Notes under the pieces: model-generated
Databases searched by the model: none
The model's input: the letters and a program-made list of their open reading frames with translations, nothing else
Told to the model about the DNA's origin: nothing
Program-made: the position numbers and the translations under genes
Shown here: positions 6,045 through 7,031 of the stretch, one piece after another
Position numbering within the stretch: position 1 is the first letter of the stretch
How the letters are laid out: every line of letters begins with the position of its first letter
Origin: Methanolobus sp. UBA474
GTDB taxonomy: Archaea > Halobacteriota > Methanosarcinia > Methanosarcinales > Methanosarcinaceae
Reading direction: 5' to 3'
DNA length: 7,031 bases
Assembly (NCBI GenBank): GCA_002501695.1
Contig: DANZ01000012.1
Coordinates: 1 to 7,031, forward strand

Positions 6045-6154
6045 CCCGCCTTAACTCAGTGGTAGAGTGCGCGGCTGTAGTATGGTTCATGTGACTTGTT
6101 CACACATACCGCGCAGGCACCGCGATGTCCCCGGTTCGAGTCTGGGAGGCGGGA
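6045..6154 (+). tRNA. trnY: tRNA-Tyr (anticodon GUA) with a 38-nt intron
   Basis: The cloverleaf is complete once an intron is removed. The acceptor CCCGCCT (6045-6051) pairs with AGGCGGG (6147-6153), with discriminator A at 6154. The D stem is ACTC/GAGT (6054-6057/6065-6068), the anticodon stem CGCGG (6070-6074) with CCGCG (6120-6124), and the T arm CCCGG/CTGGG (6130-6134/6042+100, i.e. 6142-6146) with loop TTCGAGT. The anticodon GTA is at 6077-6079, and the mature loop reads CTGTAGA. The C1-G72 first pair is the known identity element of archaeal tyrosine tRNA and supports the call. The mature tRNA is 72 nt with a short variable loop (6125-6129); CCA is not encoded. The intron (6081-6118) sits at the canonical 37/38 site. 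No strong TATA element is visible; an A/T-rich stretch near 5977-5987 is a weak candidate. Confidence 0.92.
6081..6118 (+). other. Archaeal tRNA intron (38 nt) in tRNA-Tyr
   Basis: The segment lies between tRNA positions 37 and 38. In the precursor, loop bases C32-U33-G34-U35 can pair with GCAG at 6113-6116 to form the 4-bp central helix. This leaves a three-base bulge GCA (6117-6119) whose cut after the second base falls exactly at the 3' junction; the 5' bulge AG|T (6079-6081) fits the 5' junction in the same way. An inner hairpin TGTGA-CTTGT-TCACA spans 6090-6104. The helix beyond the 5' bulge is imperfect, so the bulge-helix-bulge is relaxed on that side. The tRNA splicing endonuclease would remove it. 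Confidence 0.85.
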
Positions 6155-6174
6155 CTTCCAAAACCAGAAAAAGG

Positions 6175-6182
6175 TTTATATG
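6175..6182 (+). promoter_or_regulatory. TATA box for tRNA-Asp
   Basis: TTTATATG, preceded by an A/G-rich run (AGAAAAAGG) that resembles a BRE-type purine stretch, lies 45 bp before the tRNA-Asp gene. Transcription would begin near 6203-6207, leaving about 20-25 nt of 5' leader for RNase P to remove. It suggests that tRNA-Asp has its own promoter and is not only read through from tRNA-Tyr. Confidence 0.55.
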
Positions 6183-6227
6183 CTAAGAATGCCATGTAAG
6201 GGTGCTCAAAAGCGATAACCTCCGCGT

Positions 6228-6300
6228 GTCCGAATAGTGTAGAGGCCTATCATGAAGCCCTGTCGAGGCTTCGACCCGGGTTCGAATCCCGGTTCGGGCG
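6228..6300 (+). tRNA. trnD: tRNA-Asp (anticodon GUC)
   Basis: The 73-nt cloverleaf is complete and has no intron. The acceptor GTCCGAA (6228-6234) pairs with TTCGGGC (6293-6299), with one U2-G71 wobble and discriminator G at 6300, the known aspartate identity base. The D stem is short (GTG with CAT, using a G-U pair). The anticodon stem AAGCC/GGCTT (6255-6259/6267-6271) holds loop CTGTCGA with anticodon GTC at 6262-6264. The T arm is CCGGG/CCCGG (6276-6280/6288-6292) with loop TTCGAAT. CCA is not encoded. It lies 73 bp after tRNA-Tyr on the same strand. Confidence 0.96.
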
Positions 6301-6312
6301 CTAAAATCTCAA

Positions 6313-6338
6313 TCCCGGCTTTTCCGGGACTCTTTTTT
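6313..6338 (+). terminator. Hairpin and T-tract after tRNA-Asp
   Basis: TCCCGG (6313-6318) pairs with CCGGGA (6324-6329) around the loop CTTTT, followed by a T-rich run at 6331-6338 (TCTTTTTT). It lies 12 bases after the tRNA and before the fasciclin gene promoter. A stem directly followed by Ts is a good candidate for the end of the tRNA transcript. Confidence 0.65.
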
Positions 6339-6350
6339 ATTATCAAAGCT

Positions 6351-6358
6351 TTTATGAT
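6351..6358 (+). promoter_or_regulatory. Putative TATA box for the fasciclin gene
   Basis: TTTATGAT, flanked by further A/T-rich sequence, lies about 70 bp before the fasciclin ATG. Transcription would begin near 6380, giving a leader of about 45 nt that includes or abuts the inverted repeat at 6383-6396. TTTTATTA at 6361-6368 is an alternative. Confidence 0.35.
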
Positions 6359-6382
6359 ACTTTTATTACTTTTGGCATTCAT

Positions 6383-6396
6383 CGTTAAGTTTAACG
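6383..6396. repeat. Inverted repeat CGTTAA-GT-TTAACG, possible operator
   Basis: Two perfect 6-bp arms are separated by two bases, ending 28 bp before the fasciclin start codon and near the predicted transcription start. A symmetrical site in this position fits a dimeric repressor better than an RNA hairpin, whose two-base loop would be too small. No regulator is known. Confidence 0.4.
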
Positions 6397-6424
6397 TGAA
6401 AATACAAAACTTACGGGGGAAATA

Positions 6425-6832
6425 ATGGCTGAATTGAAGAACCTGATAGATACCGCAAGAGATAAAGGCTCATTCCCAACCCTTGTGAAAGCTGCCGAGG
6501 TGCTTGGCCTTGTCGGAAAATACAGCAAGGAGGGTCCCTACACCGTGTTCGCACCTGTAGAGTCAGCTTTTGAGGTCATCCCTGCCGAAGTCATAGATGA
6601 ATCCTTCGATGACCATCCTTACCTTCTGGGAATTATCAATTACCATATCGTGAAAGGGAAATACACCACACATGATCTCTTAAGCATCACATCGCTTGAA
6701 ACCGTTGGTGGGAAGGCTTTGAAAATAACAGCAAACGGAGGCTTCAAAATAGATTCCGCGAAAATAATTGAGGCTGATATTGAATGCACTAACGGCGTCA
6801 TCCATGCCATCGATGAGATACTTATTCCTTAA
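6425..6832 (+). CDS. Single-domain fasciclin (FAS1/beta-Ig-H3) protein
   Basis: This 135-residue protein is one complete fasciclin domain and little else. The first conserved block is YTVFAPVESAFEVIP at 39-53, the conserved Tyr-His pair is in NYHIVKGKY at 72-80, and the closing block NGVIHAIDEILIP at 123-135 ends the protein. The N-terminus (MAELKNLIDTARDKG) is polar, with no signal peptide, lipobox or membrane segment, so the protein is predicted to be cytosolic. FAS1 domains elsewhere are mostly secreted adhesion modules. Short single-domain forms occur in many archaea and bacteria without a known role. The ATG at 6425 follows GGGGGA (6415-6420) by four bases. It appears to be a single-gene unit bounded by the tRNA-Asp terminator and a new promoter for the next gene. 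Confidence 0.93.
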   Translation: MAELKNLIDTARDKGSFPTLVKAAEVLGLVGKYSKEGPYTVFAPVESAFEVIPAEVIDESFDDHPYLLGIINYHIVKGKYTTHDLLSITSLETVGGKALKITANGGFKIDSAKIIEADIECTNGVIHAIDEILIP

Positions 6833-6869
6833 ATTCATACAGTCACGCAAGTTCTTTAAGCAATCAGTG

Positions 6870-6877
6870 TATAAATG
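6870..6877 (+). promoter_or_regulatory. Putative TATA box for the gene at the right edge
   Basis: TATAAATG lies 86 bp before the ATG at 6964, so transcription would begin near 6898-6902. It sits between imperfect inverted arms (TTCTT...AATCA at 6852-6866 and TGATTTTAAGAA at 6889-6900). This suggests the downstream gene is transcribed separately from the fasciclin gene. Confidence 0.4.
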
Positions 6878-6963
6878 ATATTATCGATTGATTTTAAGAA
6901 TGCTGGAATAACGCATCCTGGTGGCGCTCTTCTAATCGGTTGATGAACAGGTGGATGAGATCA

Positions 6964-7031
6964 ATGAGTGACAGAAGAAGCGGCGGCGGTTTCAGGCCGA
7001 GCGGTCCCAGGGAGATGCATAAGGCAATATG
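6964..7031 (+). CDS. Start of a small Gly/Arg-rich protein, possibly CxxC-x17-CxxC zinc-ribbon type (3' truncated)
   Basis: Only 22 codons are inside the window. The protein begins MSDRRSGGGFRPSGP, then REMHKAI, and the last two bases (TG) allow Cys as residue 23. A basic Gly/Arg-rich start running into a Cys resembles, from memory, the small methanogen proteins with two CxxC pairs about 17 residues apart that probably bind zinc; this is inference because no cysteine motif is visible. The start at 6964 follows AGGTGG (6949-6954) by nine bases. In-frame ATGs at 6943 and 6955 are less likely because the binding site would lie inside or against them. The frame is closed upstream by a TAA at 6895-6897. 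Confidence 0.6.
   Translation, partial: MSDRRSGGGFRPSGPREMHKAI

Noticed and set aside
5923..6090. N-terminal extension of the minus-strand ORF at 5791-5922 up to 6090
   Set aside because: It would overlap the tRNA-Tyr gene, including its anticodon arm, and has no ribosome binding site at that start; only the 43-codon form has one.
6081..6107. Alternative 27-nt tRNA-Tyr intron using the first ACCGCG as the 3' anticodon stem
   Set aside because: It leaves a 16-nt variable region without a stem, unlike class I archaeal tRNA-Tyr, and the bulge-helix-bulge cannot form at that junction.
1..7031. CRISPR array, insertion sequence, prophage or defence island
   Set aside because: No regularly spaced repeats, transposase motifs, terminal inverted repeats with target duplication, integrase or phage genes are visible, and the tRNA genes have no repeated 3' end that would mark an integrated element.

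Overview
The window reads as chromosome from a methanogenic archaeon of the Methanosarcinales, probably the Methanosarcinaceae. The reasons are an archaeal-type S-adenosylmethionine synthetase (unlike bacterial MetK), a tRNA-Tyr gene interrupted by an archaeal-type intron at position 37/38, tRNAs without encoded CCA, T/A-rich TATA-like elements about 25-60 bp upstream of several genes, and GGAGG-type ribosome binding sites. The genus call is inference from remembered family resemblance; no search was run.

Layout from left to right. (1) Bases 1-2069, plus strand: the body of a MutS-family ATPase with an N-terminal helix-hairpin-helix segment and no C-terminal Smr nuclease domain. Its true start lies left of the window. 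(2) Bases 2076-4289, minus strand: a compact histidine operon transcribed hisG-hisA-hisB, with gaps of 9 and 30 bp, ending tail-to-tail 6 bp from the MutS-like gene. (3) Bases 4290-4597: a divergent, A/T-rich control region between hisG and mat, with TATA-like elements on both strands, a 14-bp perfect palindrome, a repeated heptamer and possible leader-RNA stems. (4) Bases 4598-5794, plus: mat. (5) Bases 5795-6044: no conserved gene, but several hairpins, a T-tract, a triplicated octamer and a possible 43-residue minus-strand ORF with a ribosome binding site. (6) Bases 6045-6154: intron-containing tRNA-Tyr(GUA); 6228-6300: tRNA-Asp(GUC), followed by a hairpin plus T-tract. (7) Bases 6425-6832, plus: a small single-domain fasciclin (FAS1) protein without a signal peptide. 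(8) From 6964 to the right edge, plus: the first 22 codons of a small Gly/Arg-rich protein, possibly of the CxxC-x17-CxxC zinc-ribbon type.

How the genes work together. HisG makes the first committed intermediate of histidine synthesis from ATP and PRPP, HisA acts in the middle of the pathway and HisB dehydrates imidazole glycerol phosphate. The other his genes are not in this window, which suits the scattered his genes common in archaea. Mat makes S-adenosylmethionine. hisG and mat both consume ATP and share one divergent intergenic region, so their promoters could influence each other; this is inference. Nothing here resembles a prophage, insertion sequence, CRISPR array or defence island. 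This is mostly a housekeeping region, and the less explained material is in the non-coding gaps and the two small proteins at the right end.
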